NCBI GenBank assembly: GCA_016775335.1
Contig: JAEUGJ010000010.1
Location: 210,903 to 265,343 of the forward strand
Direction of reading: 5' to 3'
DNA length: 54,441 nucleotides
Source: Mogibacterium sp.
GTDB lineage: Bacteria > Bacillota > Clostridia > Peptostreptococcales > Anaerovoracaceae
This document shows, one piece after another, positions 40,055 to 50,200 of the stretch. Numbering within the stretch: the first letter of the stretch is position 1; each line of letters starts with the position of its first letter. A model generated the notes under the pieces. That model was not told where the DNA came from and ran no database searches. It was given only the letters and a program-made list of their open reading frames with translations. A program made the translations under genes and the position numbers.

Positions 40055-40291
40055 ATGGTTAATGAGAAAGAAACTGGGAAGAAGAGCCGCGGCGAGAAGC
40101 GCGGAATCCTGGGATATCTTGCCGGCGTAAAAGAAGAGTTCGGCAAGGTGGTATGGCCGACGAAGAACGAGCTGGGCAGCAGTACACTGGTTGTATTTGC
40201 AGTGTGCGCATTCTTTGCTCTGGGCTTCTGGCTGGTGGATACCGGATTCCTTGCGTTGCTGCGTAAAGTGCTTGGAATTACACTTTCCTAG
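40055..40291 (+). CDS. secE: Preprotein translocase subunit SecE
   Basis: A 78-residue single-helix SecE: a basic N-terminus, the amphipathic VKEEFGKVVWPTKNEL motif, then one membrane helix (about 43-65). It clamps SecY in the translocon. Lies between rpmG and nusG. Confidence 0.95.
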   Translation: MVNEKETGKKSRGEKRGILGYLAGVKEEFGKVVWPTKNELGSSTLVVFAVCAFFALGFWLVDTGFLALLRKVLGITLS

Positions 40292-40310
40292 TATATAGGA
40301 GCAATTGAAT

Positions 40311-40904
40311 ATGGCGGACATGACAGAGAATTTGAATGCGAACAGCACTTCCGTGTCGCCGCTGGAAGGCGAAGGACTTCGTGGTGACGGTACCTCGAAG
40401 TGGTATGTGGTGCATACGTATTCTGGCTATGAGAACAAGGTAAAGAGCAACATCGAGAAGATGGTGGAATATCGTGGCATGCAGGACCTGATTGAAGAAG
40501 TCGTAATCCCAACCGAAGAGATTATGGAGCTCAAGAACGGTCAGCGGAAAATCAAAACCCGCAAGCTGTATCCGGGATATGTCGTTATCAAGATGATTGT
40601 AAATAATGAAACCTGGTACCTGGTTCGCAACACAGAGGGTGTTACGGGCTTTGTTGGACACGGTTCGGATCCGATTCCTTTGAGCAAGGAAGAAGTGGTA
40701 CGAATGGGTGTCGAAAAAATGCGAATCGACCTGGACGTTGAAGTCGGCGATACAATCCGCGTTATCGGGGGTCCTTTTGAAGGACAACTGGGCATCGTAG
40801 AAGAGATCAGCCCAGAAAAGCAGATTGTAAAAGCCAGAGTTTCGATGTTCGGTAGAGATACTCCTGTGGAACTTGAATTTTCGCAGGTTGGAAAAATTCA
40901 ATAA
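40311..40904 (+). CDS. nusG: Transcription termination/antitermination factor NusG
   Basis: A 197-residue NusG: NGN domain (WYVVHTYSGYENKVK, RKLYPGYVVIKM) and C-terminal KOW domain (VGDTIRVIGGPFEGQLG). About 30 residues before the NGN domain are an extra flexible N-terminus. ATG 40311 is used since AGGAG is nine bases ahead; a TTG two codons earlier is too close to it. Confidence 0.95.
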   Translation: MADMTENLNANSTSVSPLEGEGLRGDGTSKWYVVHTYSGYENKVKSNIEKMVEYRGMQDLIEEVVIPTEEIMELKNGQRKIKTRKLYPGYVVIKMIVNNETWYLVRNTEGVTGFVGHGSDPIPLSKEEVVRMGVEKMRIDLDVEVGDTIRVIGGPFEGQLGIVEEISPEKQIVKARVSMFGRDTPVELEFSQVGKIQ

Positions 40905-40927
40905 CTAATTGAAGAAAGGAGAAGACG

Positions 40928-41353
40928 ATGGCAAAGAAAATTGATGGCTACATCAAATTACAGATTCCTGCCGGGGGAGCAACTCCTGCACCACCTGTTG
41001 GTCCTGCACTGGGTCAGAAGAGCGTGAACATCATGGACTTCTGTAAGCAGTTCAATGCAAGAACAGCAGATCAGAGCGGAATGGTTATTCCGGTTGTTAT
41101 CACTGTTTATGCAGACAGAAGCTTCAGCTTCGTGTGCAAGACACCGCCAGCAGCAGTTCTGCTGAAGAAGGCTGCAGGAATCGAGAGTGCATCCGGAGAA
41201 CCGAACAAGCGCAAGGTCGCTACCATTACTCTGGAGCAGGCTCAGGAAATCGCTAAGACTAAGATGCCGGATCTGAATGCAGCATCCCTTGAAGCCGCAA
41301 CGGACATGATTAAGGGAACCGCAAGAAGCATGGGCATCATCGTAGAAGGCTAA
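40928..41353 (+). CDS. rplK: 50S ribosomal protein L11
   Basis: A 141-residue L11: KLQIPAGGATPAPPVGPALGQ start, the thiostrepton/rRNA-binding C-terminal domain and MGIIVEG end. GAAAGGAG precedes the ATG. Part of the L7/L12 stalk base; co-transcribed with rplA. Confidence 0.97.
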   Translation: MAKKIDGYIKLQIPAGGATPAPPVGPALGQKSVNIMDFCKQFNARTADQSGMVIPVVITVYADRSFSFVCKTPPAAVLLKKAAGIESASGEPNKRKVATITLEQAQEIAKTKMPDLNAASLEAATDMIKGTARSMGIIVEG

Positions 41354-41396
41354 GACAGTGGGAGGCGGAAGCCGTTAGTACCACAAGGAGGAAAAA

Positions 41397-42092
41397 ATGC
41401 CAAAGAGAAGCAGAAGATACAGCGAAGCTGCGAAAGACTTCGATAAGACTCAGACTTACGAAGTAGCAGAAGCTGTAAAACACGTAAAGGAACTTGCAAC
41501 TGCAAAGTTCGATGAGACCATCGAAATGCACATCCGTCTCGGCGTAGATGGAAGACACGCAGATCAGCAGGTAAGAGGAGCTACTGTACTGCCGCACGGA
41601 ACCGGTAAATCCAAGAAGGTTCTGGTTTTCGCAAAGGGCGCAAAGGCAGAAGAGGCAGAGGCAGCCGGTGCGGATTATGTCGGTGCTGAAGATATGGCAC
41701 AGAAGATCCAGCAGGAAAACTGGTTCGACTTCGATGCAGTAGTAGCAACCCCGGATATGATGGGCGTTGTAGGTCGTCTGGGTAGAGTTCTGGGACCGAA
41801 GGGCTTGATGCCAAACCCGAAGTCCGGCACCGTAACCATGGACGTAACAAAAGCACTGGAAGAGATTAAAGCCGGTAAGGTGGAATATCGTCTGGACAAG
41901 GCAAACATCATCCACGTAATCATCGGAAAGAAATCTTTCACCGACGAGCAGCTGGCAGAGAATGCAAACGCACTGCTGAACGCAATTGCGAAGGCAAAGC
42001 CATCCGCAGCAAAGGGTCAGTACTTCAAGAGCGTAACCATCGCTTCCACAATGAGCCCTGGCGTTAAAGTGAACAACGCATCCTTAGGCTAA
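41397..42092 (+). CDS. rplA: 50S ribosomal protein L1
   Basis: A 231-residue L1: KRSRRYSEAAKDFDK start, two-domain fold, LGPKGLMPNPKSGTV and SVTIASTMSPGVKV motifs. Strong AAGGAGG. In many bacteria L1 represses its own mRNA; no clear operator was picked out here. Confidence 0.97.
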   Translation: MPKRSRRYSEAAKDFDKTQTYEVAEAVKHVKELATAKFDETIEMHIRLGVDGRHADQQVRGATVLPHGTGKSKKVLVFAKGAKAEEAEAAGADYVGAEDMAQKIQQENWFDFDAVVATPDMMGVVGRLGRVLGPKGLMPNPKSGTVTMDVTKALEEIKAGKVEYRLDKANIIHVIIGKKSFTDEQLAENANALLNAIAKAKPSAAKGQYFKSVTIASTMSPGVKVNNASLG

Positions 42093-42125
42093 ATCGTTAT
42101 CTTTTAAAAATCGAATATCAACCGT

Positions 42126-42205
42126 AGACAGCGGGTGCGAAAGCTTAATTTCCCGCCGAGGTACAATATAAATTGAACCCCGCTGTCTCCATAGCGGGGT
42201 ATTTT
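42126..42205 (+). promoter_or_regulatory. L10-type ribosomal leader with attenuator
   Basis: An upstream stem (42126-42135 with 42179-42188) and a terminator hairpin (42178-42184 with 42193-42199, then ATTTTG) share the same bases, so they exclude each other. Position before rplJ and shape match the L10 leader of Firmicutes, where L10(L12)4 binding controls the choice. Another small hairpin (TGACCGCC/GGCGGTCA) sits just before the rplJ ribosome site. Confidence 0.75.
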
Positions 42206-42266
42206 GTACCGTGTGTGACATTCGGAACAAAACTATGACCGCCCGGCGGTCAGGAAAGGAGAACAA

Positions 42267-42776
42267 ATGTCTGTAGAAGCAAAAAAAGCAAAACAGGTAG
42301 TAATTGACGAAATCAAAGAACGTTTTGAACAGGCTCAGTCTGTTGTTGTTGTAGATTATCTCGGTCTGACTGTAGCAGAAGCGGATGAGATGAGAAAGAA
42401 CCTCAGAGAAGGCGGCGTTGGCTTCACCGTATACAAGAACACTCTTGTAAAGCGTGCCATCGAAGGAACTCCGTACGAAGCTCTGGGCGAAGCCCTGAAG
42501 GGTTCCAGCGCATTCGCATTCAGCAACGAAGACGCAACTGCAGGTGCAAGAATCCTGAACAAGTCCATCAAGCAGTACAAGAAGATGGCGTTCAAGGGCG
42601 CTGTAGTAGAAGGTCAGGTATATGACGCAAAGCAGGTAGAAGAGCTGGCTGAAATTCCGTCCAGAGAAGAGCTCATCGCTCGTTTCATGGGAAGCATCCA
42701 GTCCCCTCTGTCTCAGCTTGTTAGAACCTTCAAGGCAATTGCTGACAAGGACGACGAGGAAGCTGCAGAAGCTTAA
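42267..42776 (+). CDS. rplJ: 50S ribosomal protein L10
   Basis: A 169-residue L10: N-terminal rRNA-binding domain (VVVVDYLGLTVAEADEMRKNLRE, VYKNTLVKRAI) and a C-terminal helix that carries L7/L12 dimers. GAAAGGAG precedes the ATG. Confidence 0.97.
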   Translation: MSVEAKKAKQVVIDEIKERFEQAQSVVVVDYLGLTVAEADEMRKNLREGGVGFTVYKNTLVKRAIEGTPYEALGEALKGSSAFAFSNEDATAGARILNKSIKQYKKMAFKGAVVEGQVYDAKQVEELAEIPSREELIARFMGSIQSPLSQLVRTFKAIADKDDEEAAEA

Positions 42777-42852
42777 TCGAAATCATAATTTTATAAAGCG
42801 GGCCATTGCGGCCTAACCAACACTCATAAAAATCAGAAAAGGAGAACTTATA

Positions 42853-43221
42853 ATGGATAAGGATCAGATCATCGAGGCTCTGAAGGGAATGAGCATTCTC
42901 GAAATCAACGAACTCGTTAAGGCTTGTGAAGAAGAATTCGGCGTATCCGCTGCTGCTGCTGTTGTAGCTGCTCCGGGAGCTGCAGGCGGCGCTGCTGCTG
43001 AAGAAGAACAGACTGAATTCACTGTTGTTCTGAAGGAAGTTGGCGACAACAAGATCAAGGTTATCAAGGCTGTAAGAGAAGCTACCGGTCTTGGCCTGAA
43101 GGAAGCAAAGGCTCTGGTTGACGGTGCTCCGGCTAACGTTAAGGAAAACGTTGAGAAGGCTGAAGCAGACGCACTCAAGGCTGCTCTGGAAGAAGTTGGC
43201 GCAGTAGTTGAGCTGAAGTAG
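42853..43221 (+). CDS. rplL: 50S ribosomal protein L7/L12
   Basis: A 122-residue L7/L12: N-terminal dimerisation helices, Ala/Gly-rich hinge (AAAAVVAAPGAAGGAAAEE) and the globular domain KIKVIKAVREATGLGLKEAKALVDGAP. It recruits elongation factors. AAAAGGAG precedes the ATG. Confidence 0.97.
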   Translation: MDKDQIIEALKGMSILEINELVKACEEEFGVSAAAAVVAAPGAAGGAAAEEEQTEFTVVLKEVGDNKIKVIKAVREATGLGLKEAKALVDGAPANVKENVEKAEADALKAALEEVGAVVELK

Positions 43222-43242
43222 TTCAGATACGAAGTCAGAAAT

Positions 43243-43275
43243 TGGGCCCTGATTGTCTCAGGGCCCATATTGTTG
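43243..43275 (+). terminator. Partial terminator between rplL and rpoB
   Basis: A perfect 10-bp stem (43243-43252 with 43258-43267) followed by a mixed TATTGTTGTTTG. The poor T tract suggests the usual partial termination that keeps rpoBC lower than rplJL. Confidence 0.65.
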
Positions 43276-43371
43276 TTTGCACATATCCATCTCGCCTGGG
43301 GGTATTGAGACCCGAAGTGAGCGAGAAAAAAATCACTGAAAACACTCAAAATTCACACAAGTTCTATGCAA

Positions 43372-43401
43372 TTGTGCCATATACTTGTTAGTTGCTATAG
43401 A
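43372..43401 (+). promoter_or_regulatory. Possible internal promoter before rpoB
   Basis: TTGTGC (43372-43377), 18-base spacer, TATAGA (43396-43401). Weak match; would give rpoBC a separate input. Confidence 0.3.
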
Positions 43402-43435
43402 ATCGATTTTTTCTTGAACAATAAGGAGTGATAAC

Positions 43436-46400
43436 ATGCCAAGACCTGTAAAAGTTGGTAGGAAAGAACGCATGACCTTTGCCAAGATCAATGAAGTTTG
43501 CGAGATGCCGAACCTCATTGACGTGCAGACACAGTCCTATAAATGGTTTGTGGAAGAAGGTCTGTCAGAGGTTCTGGAGGACGTTTCCCCAATCCGGGAT
43601 ACAACGAATACCCTCAGTCTCGAGTTCGCCGACTACCATTTTTCCGAAGAAACCAAATATAGTCAGGAAGAATGTAAAGAACGGGAGACCACGTATGCAA
43701 CATCTCTTACGGTAAAGGTACGGCTGATTAACCGCGAGACCGGCGAGATTAAAGAGCAGGATGTCTTCATGGGCGAGTTTCCTCTGATGACAGAAAAGGG
43801 CACATTCATCTACAACGGTGCAGAGAGAGCCATTGTCACACAGCTGGTTCGTTCTCCGGGACCGTATTTTGAAGTATTAGTGGACAAGTCCAATCAGAAT
43901 CTGTTCTCTTCTACGATTATTCCGAACCGTGGTGCATGGTTGGAATATGAAACGGATTCTGCTGGCATCATATATGTAAGAGTAGACCGAACAAGAAAAT
44001 TACCGATTACCGCCTTCCTGAGAGCATTGGGTCTGGATTCCAACCAGGACATTCTGGACACCTTTGGCGATGACGACAGACTGATTCGTACGCTGGAAAA
44101 GGATAATACCAAGAACAGCGATGAAGGCGTAAAGGAAATATATAGAAGATTAAGACCGGGAGATCCGCCAACCGTTGAGAATGCGCGTTCCATGCTGAAC
44201 TCTCTTCTCTTCGATGCGAGACGCTACGACCTGGCAAAAGTCGGAAGATATAAATACAATAAGAAGCTGGGAATTCACAACAGACTGGTGAACGCCTATG
44301 CGGCAGAAGATATTATCGATCCGAACACCGGAGAAATCCTGGTGGAAAAGGATGGATTCATTTCCCGTGCAAAGGCATATGAAATCGAGAATGCCGGTGT
44401 ACTGAGCGCACTGATCCGGAGCAAGAACGAAAACGATGATTCCGTCGCTAAAGTTATCGGAAACCAGTTCGTGGATCCGACCGGATACGTGGACATCGAC
44501 CTGGCACCGTACAAGCTGTCCGAGCTGGTATACTATCCGGTGCTGAAGGATATCATCGACAATGCGGAGACCGAGGATGATTTGAAGGCGGCAATTGCCA
44601 GCCGGAAGCACGAACTTTCTCCGAAGCACATCATCCTTGCGGACATCATCGCATCCGTCAGCTACCTGTTAAACCTGAACTGCGGACTGGGTGAAGTGGA
44701 CGATATCGACCACCTGGGCAATCGTCGTCTGAAGACCGTGGGTGAATTGCTGCAGAACCAGTTCCGTATCGGATTCTCCAGAATGGAACGTTCTGTGCGG
44801 GAACGCATGACCAACGAAAATGCGACACCGCAGCAGCTGATTAACATCCGCCCGGTAACCGCAGCGGTAAGAGAGTTCTTCGGAAGCTCTCAGCTGTCTC
44901 AGTTCATGGACCAGAACAACCCGCTGGCAGAGCTGACTCATAAGAGAAGACTTTCCGCACTGGGACCGGGTGGTCTGTCCAGAGAAAGAGCCGGAATGGA
45001 AGTTCGAGACGTACACTATTCTCACTACGGAAGAATGTGCCCAATCGAGACTCCGGAAGGTCCGAACATCGGACTGATCGGTTCCCTGACAACTTATGCA
45101 ATCATTAACGAATATGGTTTTATCGAAACACCGTATCGTAAGGTAGATAAAGAAACCGGCATCGTTACCAAGACGGTGGAATACCTGTCTGCAGACGATG
45201 AGGAACTGATGGTTGTGGCTCAGGCCAACGAACCGTTGGATGAAGACGGAAGATTCCTGAACAAGAAGGTTGCCGTTCGAGGCGTCAAGGGTGAAGTAAC
45301 CATGGCGATGCGGGGTGAAGTGGACTACATGGACGTATCTCCGAAGCAGGTAGTGTCCGTATCCACCGCGATGATTCCGTTCCTGGAAAACGACGATGCG
45401 AACCGTGCCCTGATGGGTTGTAACATGCAGCGTCAGGCAGTTCCGCTGCTGGTGACTCAGGCTCCGTACGTCGGAACCGGTATCGAGTACAAAGCCGCTT
45501 GCGACTCCGGCGCAGTTGTTCTGGCTAAAAACACCGGAACGGTTGAATTCGTGGATGCGAAGACCATCCGGATTCGCCGCGACGAGGACAACGGCGTAGA
45601 CAACTACAAGCTGCTGAAGTTCAAGCGTTCCAACCAGGGTACCTGCATTAATCAGAGACCGATTGTTTCCTTTGGAGAACACATCGAAGCCGGCGAGGTC
45701 ATTGCCGACGGTCCATCCACCAATCTGGGTGAGATTTCTCTGGGCAAGAACCTGCTGATTGGGTACATGACCTGGGAAGGCTACAACTACGAGGATGCGA
45801 TCATCCTGAACGAGCGCCTGCTCATGGATGACGTGCTCACCTCGATCCATATTGAGAAATACGAGTGCGAAGCGAGAGAGACCAAGCTGGGTGCCGAAGA
45901 GATTACCCGGGATATCCCGAACGTCAGCGAAGATATGCTGAAGGAACTGGATGAAGAAGGTATCATTCGCGTAGGTGCCAGCGTTAAATCCTCCGACATT
46001 CTGGTCGGAAAGCTGACGCCGAAGAGCGAAACCGATCTCACCGCAGAAGTTCGGATGCTCCGTGCTATTTTTGGAGAGAAATCCAAGGAAGTAAGAGATA
46101 CATCGCTGAGAGTTCCTCACGGTGAAGCCGGTATCGTCGTAGACGTTCAGGTGTTCAGCAGAGAGAACGGAGACAGCGAGCTGCCGCCGGGTGTAAACAA
46201 GGTGGTACGTGTCTACATTGCGACAAAAAGAAAGATTAACGTGGGCGATAAGATGTCCGGACGTCACGGTAACAAGGGTGTCATCTCCCGGATTTTGCCG
46301 GAAGAGGATATGCCGTTCAAGGATGACGGCGAGACCTTGCAGGTCATGCTGAATCCGTTGGGCGTACCTTCCCGAATGAACGTCGGACAGGTGTTGGAAG

Positions 46401-47269
46401 TTCATCTGGGACTGGCTGCAAAGACCAAGGGCTGGTATATCGCGACACCGGTATTCGACGGTGCACACGAGAGCGATGTCGTTCAGCTGCTGGACGAATG
46501 CGGATATTCCAAGACCGGTAAGCTGCCGCTGAGAGACGGACGTACCGGTGAATACTTCGACCACAACGTAACGGTGGGCTACATGTACATGCTGAAGCTG
46601 CACCATCTGGTAGATGATAAGATCCATGCAAGAAGTACGGGCCCGTACTCTCTGGTAACACAGCAGCCGTTGGGCGGAAAAGCTCAGTTCGGCGGACAGC
46701 GTTTCGGAGAGATGGAAGTATGGGCACTGGAAGCATACGGTGCCGCTTACACACTGCAGGAAATCCTCACCGTGAAATCCGATGATATCATCGGTCGTGT
46801 AAAGACCTACGAAGCAATCGTCAAGGGCGAGAACATTCCGGAACCGGGAATTCCGGAATCCTTCAAGGTACTGATTAAGGAGCTCCAGGCTCTGGCACTG
46901 GATGTTCGCGCGATGACCGGTGACAATCAGGAAATCAAGCTGAAGAATACATCGGAATATGACGATCCGGCAACGGTAGACAGCATGCTGAAACAGGCAG
47001 ACCGGAAGTCGGAAGCGGAACACGAACGGGAAGAGCGCAAGCGGGAAAGAATGAGAATGGAAGAGGAATCGGACGACGCATTCGGCCTGCAGGACCCGGA
47101 CGATGAAGAGCTGGATGATGATGCTTTTGCGGCAGAAGCGGAAGCACAGGCAGCTGCCGGAATCGAGGCAGAGGCAGACGATGCGTTCGAGGATGACGAT
47201 GACATGTCGGATAACAGCGACATCAACAGTCTTCTCGGTAACGATGACGAGGCCGGTTACGAAATTTAA
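43436..47269 (+). CDS. rpoB: RNA polymerase beta subunit with long acidic C-terminal tail
   Basis: A 1277-residue beta subunit. The rifampicin pocket (SSQLSQFMDQNNPLAELTHKRR) looks wild-type and sensitive. Conserved YSHYGRMCPIETPEGPNIG, GYNYEDAII and KMSGRHGNKGV are present. After the normal end (about residue 1170) there is a 107-residue tail: a Glu/Arg-rich coiled segment, then repeated Asp/Glu blocks. Such tails are longer here than in B. subtilis. AAGGAG precedes the ATG. It is followed by rpoC after 17 bases. Confidence 0.97.
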   Translation: MPRPVKVGRKERMTFAKINEVCEMPNLIDVQTQSYKWFVEEGLSEVLEDVSPIRDTTNTLSLEFADYHFSEETKYSQEECKERETTYATSLTVKVRLINRETGEIKEQDVFMGEFPLMTEKGTFIYNGAERAIVTQLVRSPGPYFEVLVDKSNQNLFSSTIIPNRGAWLEYETDSAGIIYVRVDRTRKLPITAFLRALGLDSNQDILDTFGDDDRLIRTLEKDNTKNSDEGVKEIYRRLRPGDPPTVENARSMLNSLLFDARRYDLAKVGRYKYNKKLGIHNRLVNAYAAEDIIDPNTGEILVEKDGFISRAKAYEIENAGVLSALIRSKNENDDSVAKVIGNQFVDPTGYVDIDLAPYKLSELVYYPVLKDIIDNAETEDDLKAAIASRKHELSPKHIILADIIASVSYLLNLNCGLGEVDDIDHLGNRRLKTVGELLQNQFRIGFSRMERSVRERMTNENATPQQLINIRPVTAAVREFFGSSQLSQFMDQNNPLAELTHKRRLSALGPGGLSRERAGMEVRDVHYSHYGRMCPIETPEGPNIGLIGSLTTYAIINEYGFIETPYRKVDKETGIVTKTVEYLSADDEELMVVAQANEPLDEDGRFLNKKVAVRGVKGEVTMAMRGEVDYMDVSPKQVVSVSTAMIPFLENDDANRALMGCNMQRQAVPLLVTQAPYVGTGIEYKAACDSGAVVLAKNTGTVEFVDAKTIRIRRDEDNGVDNYKLLKFKRSNQGTCINQRPIVSFGEHIEAGEVIADGPSTNLGEISLGKNLLIGYMTWEGYNYEDAIILNERLLMDDVLTSIHIEKYECEARETKLGAEEITRDIPNVSEDMLKELDEEGIIRVGASVKSSDILVGKLTPKSETDLTAEVRMLRAIFGEKSKEVRDTSLRVPHGEAGIVVDVQVFSRENGDSELPPGVNKVVRVYIATKRKINVGDKMSGRHGNKGVISRILPEEDMPFKDDGETLQVMLNPLGVPSRMNVGQVLEVHLGLAAKTKGWYIATPVFDGAHESDVVQLLDECGYSKTGKLPLRDGRTGEYFDHNVTVGYMYMLKLHHLVDDKIHARSTGPYSLVTQQPLGGKAQFGGQRFGEMEVWALEAYGAAYTLQEILTVKSDDIIGRVKTYEAIVKGENIPEPGIPESFKVLIKELQALALDVRAMTGDNQEIKLKNTSEYDDPATVDSMLKQADRKSEAEHEREERKRERMRMEEESDDAFGLQDPDDEELDDDAFAAEAEAQAAAGIEAEADDAFEDDDDMSDNSDINSLLGNDDEAGYEI

Positions 47270-47286
47270 GAGGTAAGGGAGGAAAT

Positions 47287-50200
47287 ATGAATAACGAGAA
47301 TAATTACGAACTTAGAAATTTTGAATCCCTGCAGATCAAACTGGCATCCACAGAGAAAATGAAGGAATGGTCTTACGGCGAGGTTACCAAGCCGGAGACC
47401 ATCAACTACAGAACCCTGAAGCCGGAAAGAGACGGACTGTTCTGCGAAAGAATTTTTGGACCGACCAAGGACTGGACCTGCAGTTGCGGTAAGTTCAACA
47501 AAATCCGTTTCAAAGGACAGATCTGTCCGAGCTGCGGCGTTGAGGTTACCAAATCCAAGGTTCGTAGAGAGAGAATGGGACATATCGAGCTGGTTGCACC
47601 GGTGTCCCACATCTGGTACTTCAAGGGAATCCCGTCCAGAATCGGTCTGGTTCTGGATATTACCCCGAAGAATCTGGAGAGAGTGCTCTACTTTGCTTCC
47701 TACATCGTAACGGATCCGGGAGATACTCCGTTTGAATACAAGCAGATTATCGAGGAAACCCAGTACAATGAGGCAAGAGAAATCTACGGCAAGAACTTCA
47801 AGGCGGCAATGGGTGCGGAAGCAATCAAGCAGCTGCTGATGGATATCGACGTAGACGAGCTGGCCGAAGAACTTCGGGAACAGCTCACAAAGGCGTCCGG
47901 TCAGAAGCGGATTCGTCTGGTAAAAAGACTGGAAGTCATCGAGGCCTTCAAGCAGTCCGGCAATAGACCGGAGTGGATGATTCTGGACGTTGTTCCGGTA
48001 ATTCCGCCGGATCTCCGTCCGATGGTACAGCTGGAAGGCGGACGTTTTGCAACTTCCGACCTGAACGATCTGTACCGCCGGGTAATCAACAGAAACAACA
48101 GACTGAAGAAGCTGTTGGAGCTGGGTGCCCCGGACATTATCGTTCGAAACGAGAAGAGAATGCTGCAGGAATCTGTAGACTCTCTGATTGACAACGGCAG
48201 AAGAGGCCGACCGGTAACAGGCGTTGCCGGAAGAGCCCTGAAATCTCTGTCGGATATGCTCAAGGGTAAGCAGGGACGTTTCCGTCAGAACCTGCTGGGT
48301 AAGCGTGTTGACTACTCCGGCCGTTCCGTAATCGTTGTCGGCCCTGGACTGAAGTTCTATCAGTGCGGTCTGCCAAAGACCATGGCACTGGAACTGTTCA
48401 AGCCGTTCATCATGAAGGAACTGGTAGCGCAGGAGAAGGCACACAACATCAAGAGCGCAAAGACCATGGTAGAGAAGATGAAGCCGGAAGTCTGGGATGT
48501 CCTGGACTACGTCATTAAGGATCATCCGGTTCTTCTGAACCGTGCCCCGACACTGCACAGACTGGGAATTCAGGCATTCGAGCCGGTACTGGTAGAAGGT
48601 AAGGCAATCAAGCTGCACCCGCTGGTTTGTACCGCGTTCAACGCCGACTTCGACGGAGACCAGATGGCGGTTCACGTACCGCTGTCCGTAGAGGCTCAGG
48701 CAGAAGCCAGATTCCTGATGCTGTCCGTGAACAACATCCTGGCACCAAAGGACGGTTCTCCGATTACCATCCCGACTCAGGATATGATTCTGGGAAGTTA
48801 CTACCTGACTCACCCGGGTACCGAAGAGAGAAACCTGGACAACGAAAAGGGCGACGGCAAGTGCTTTACGGATATGGACGAGATGATGATGGCGTACCAA
48901 AACGGCACCATCGGCATTCACGCGAAGGTCAAGGTACGGATGAAGGCATATCCGGAAGATCCGGGCAAGCTGGTAGAATCCACTGTCGGCCGATTCATCT
49001 TCAACCAGGGATTGCCGCAGGATATGGGCTTTGTCGATCGTGAGAAGGATCCGTATTCGCTGGAAGTAGACTTCCTGTGCGGAAAGAAGCAGCTGGGTAC
49101 CATTATCGACAAGTGCTTCAAGAAGCACGGAAATACAGAAACCGTTCTGATGCTGGACTACGTGAAGAGCATTGGCTATCACTATTCCACCATCGGTGCA
49201 GTAACCATCTCCATCTCCGACATGGAAATTCCGGAAGAGAAGGCAGAAATCGTTGCTGCGGCAGAGCGTGACGTAGATAAATTCGAAACTTATTACAGAC
49301 GTGGACTGATGTCCGACCGCGAGAGATATGACCGCGTTATCGGTGTATGGAGAGAAGCGACCGGAAAGGTAGCGGACGCCCTGATGGAATCCCTGGGATC
49401 CTTGAACAACCTGTTCATCATGGCCAACTCCGGAGCCAGAGGTAACAAGAGTCAGATCAGTCAGGTCGGCGGAATGCGTGGACTGATGGCCAACGCTGCC
49501 GGACATACGGTAGAGATTCCAATCAAGTCCAACTTCCGTGAAGGTCTGTCCATACTGGAGTACTTCATTTCATCCAACGGTGCTCGTAAGGGTCTGACGG
49601 ATACCGCACTGCGTACGGCCGATTCCGGATATCTGACCCGTCGTCTGGTAGATATTTCCCACAGCGTTATCGTAAACGACTGGGATTGCGGTTCTACCGA
49701 AGGCGTGGAGGTTCAGGCATTCAAGGATGGCAAGGACGTCATCGAGCCGCTGAATCAGCGTATCGCAGGACGTTTCGCGGCGGAGGATATCGTAGATCCG
49801 ACTACGGGTGAAGTTCTGGTAAAAACAAACGACGAGATTTCCGACGCGATGGCCGAGCACATCGAGGCAATCGGCATCGAAACCGTCAAGATTCGTTCCG
49901 TAATGACCTGCCGTGCGGAGAGAGGTGTCTGCGTAAAATGCTACGGCAGAAACCTGGCAACGGGAACTCAGGTACTTCCGGGCGAAGCGGTTGGTATCAT
50001 CGCCGCACAGTCCATCGGAGAACCGGGTACTCAGCTGACCATGAGAACGTTCCATACCGGTGGTGTCGCAGGAAGCGATATCACACAGGGTCTTCCGAGA
50101 GTCGAGGAGCTGTTCGAAGCCAGAAAGCCAAAGGGTCTTGCAGAAATCTGCGAGGCAGACGGCGTGGTGGAGAGCATTGCGCTCCGAGACGACAACAAGA

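Noticed and set aside
44669..49506. Long antisense frames (746 and 784 codons) across rpoB and rpoC
   Set aside because: Same codon-bias artefact; no ribosome site and no recognisable protein motif.
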